From: Anaerolineaceae bacterium
GTDB lineage: Bacteria; Chloroflexota; Anaerolineae; JAAYZQ01
Direction: 5' to 3'
DNA: 14,179 nt
Assembly (NCBI GenBank): GCA_012514775.1
Contig: JAAYZQ010000443.1
Location: 1 to 14,179 of the forward strand
This document shows positions 13,404-14,179 of this stretch, piece after piece. The position numbers and the translations under genes were made by a program. The notes beneath the pieces were generated by a model that saw nothing but the letters and a program-made list of their open reading frames with translations, searched no databases and was not told the DNA's origin. Numbering within the stretch: the stretch's first letter is position 1; every line of letters starts with the position of its first letter.

Positions 13404-14179
13404 ATGAAACCGGGGGATAAGCTACTCTTCTTGTGCGCCCGGCAGGATTTCTCCGACGCCCACCTGAAGTCGCTTCTGGAGCTTTGTGGCGCGCAAACGC
13501 CGGTGTGGGAGGAAGTCTTTGTCACAGCCAGGCACCATGGCGTGGCTCCCCTGGTCTGGGCTAACCTCGAAAAAGCCATATCCGCTGGCCTGGCGGTCCC
13601 TGCGGGGGTCGTCCACAAGTTCCAGTTGTCCTGCTATCAAAACGTGGTGTCCAAGAGAAAACGCGCCGAAAACCTTACGAACGCTTTGGCTCTCCTTGAC
13701 GCGCACTCTATCGAGGTGATGGCCCTCAAGAGCGTTGCACTCGACCTTCTGGTGTACGAGCAGGCGTGGTACACCGCCGCCGCCGACTCGGATCTGATCC
13801 TGCGCCCGCGACGGCAAGAGGTGTCACCCCAGGCCCTGGCAGAGATCAGCCGATTCTTCGAAAGACTGCCCATCGAGTACGAATTCTACGAGCACCACGA
13901 CGTTACCATGAATGGCCACCTGCCGGTCGATTTTGAACGGATCTGGAACGACGCGAGCATGGTGTCCTTCCATGGTCACAACTTGTTCTTGATGTCGGCA
14001 GAAGACATGCTTCTATCGCTGTGTATCAACAGCAGCCGCAAACGCTACTTTCGCATCCGATCGCTGGTGGATATCGCCGAGACGGTGAACCGCTGCCGCG
14101 AGATGGACTGGGCCACGCTGTTCGACAAAGCCCGAGCCTACCGGTGCAGCCAGATCGCCTACACGGCCCTGGTGGCGAC
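13404..14179 (+). CDS. Nucleotidyltransferase-family protein (NTP_transf_5-like), 3' truncated by the window
   Basis: 258 codons are present and open to the window edge. Start: ATG 13404, the first possible start after an in-frame TGA, with a modest GGATGG at 13391-13396. Features matching the uncharacterised nucleotidyltransferase family: HHGVAPLVWANL (about 39-50), then a segment near residue 110 with VMALKSVALDLLVYEQAW, and AAADSDLILRP supplying the Asp-x-Asp-like metal site. In the family the first segment usually reads LKG; here it is LKS. A Lys/Arg-rich RKRYFRIRSLVDIAE stretch follows near 212-226. Members occur in lasso-peptide and exopolysaccharide loci next to HprK-like genes, where they may transfer a nucleotide to the peptide. 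It lies 44 nt after the peptidase gene, in the same transcription unit by position. Catalysis is not shown. Confidence 0.8.
   Translation, partial: MKPGDKLLFLCARQDFSDAHLKSLLELCGAQTPVWEEVFVTARHHGVAPLVWANLEKAISAGLAVPAGVVHKFQLSCYQNVVSKRKRAENLTNALALLDAHSIEVMALKSVALDLLVYEQAWYTAAADSDLILRPRRQEVSPQALAEISRFFERLPIEYEFYEHHDVTMNGHLPVDFERIWNDASMVSFHGHNLFLMSAEDMLLSLCINSSRKRYFRIRSLVDIAETVNRCREMDWATLFDKARAYRCSQIAYTALVA

Overview
The window reads as chromosomal DNA of a GC-rich, probably anaerobic or facultative bacterium. A pyruvate:ferredoxin oxidoreductase sits next to a dihydroorotate-dehydrogenase-like flavoprotein, and there is a canonical bacterial SMC, a LiaF-like membrane protein, a TolB-type propeller lipid-anchored or membrane-anchored protein and sigma70-type promoters. 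A Chloroflexota (Anaerolineae-like) source fits this mix best, but that is an inference from gene content and style, not from a marker gene.

Layout. (1) 1-2983, plus strand: the C-terminal 625 residues of NifJ/PFOR (its 5' part lies outside the window), a perfect 16-bp stem-loop, and a DHOD-like flavoprotein that lacks the catalytic Cys of true PyrD. (2) 3006-3813: a terminator-like hairpin and a GNAT acetyltransferase that starts at TTG. (3) 3878-7564, minus strand: full-length smc, convergent with the GNAT gene, driven by a near-consensus promoter (TTGACA, 17-bp spacer, TATACT). (4) 7713-7795: two tandem copies of a ~40-bp C/G-rich palindromic repeat touching the stop codon of the next gene. 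(5) 7795-10340: a divergent pair, a membrane-anchored Ig-like/TolB propeller protein on the minus strand (apparently leaderless) and a LiaF-like membrane protein on the plus strand. (6) 10420-11127: an LmbE/PIG-L family zinc deacetylase.

(7) 11139-14179: after a short AT-rich stretch the character changes. A strong extended -10 promoter leads through a ~120-nt structured leader to a 56-codon gene that starts at TTG behind a perfect Shine-Dalgarno. It is followed by an HPr-kinase-like P-loop protein, an ER/SipW-type signal peptidase overlapping it by 8 nt, and a nucleotidyltransferase-fold protein that runs off the window. Kinase, peptidase and nucleotidyltransferase genes of these kinds are companions of peptide natural-product (lasso-type RiPP) loci. 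The small peptide has a lasso-like leader motif (YxxPxV), but its C-terminal end has no Asp/Glu and so cannot close a lasso ring. This looks like a RiPP-like cassette of unclear class and is the most interesting part of the window.
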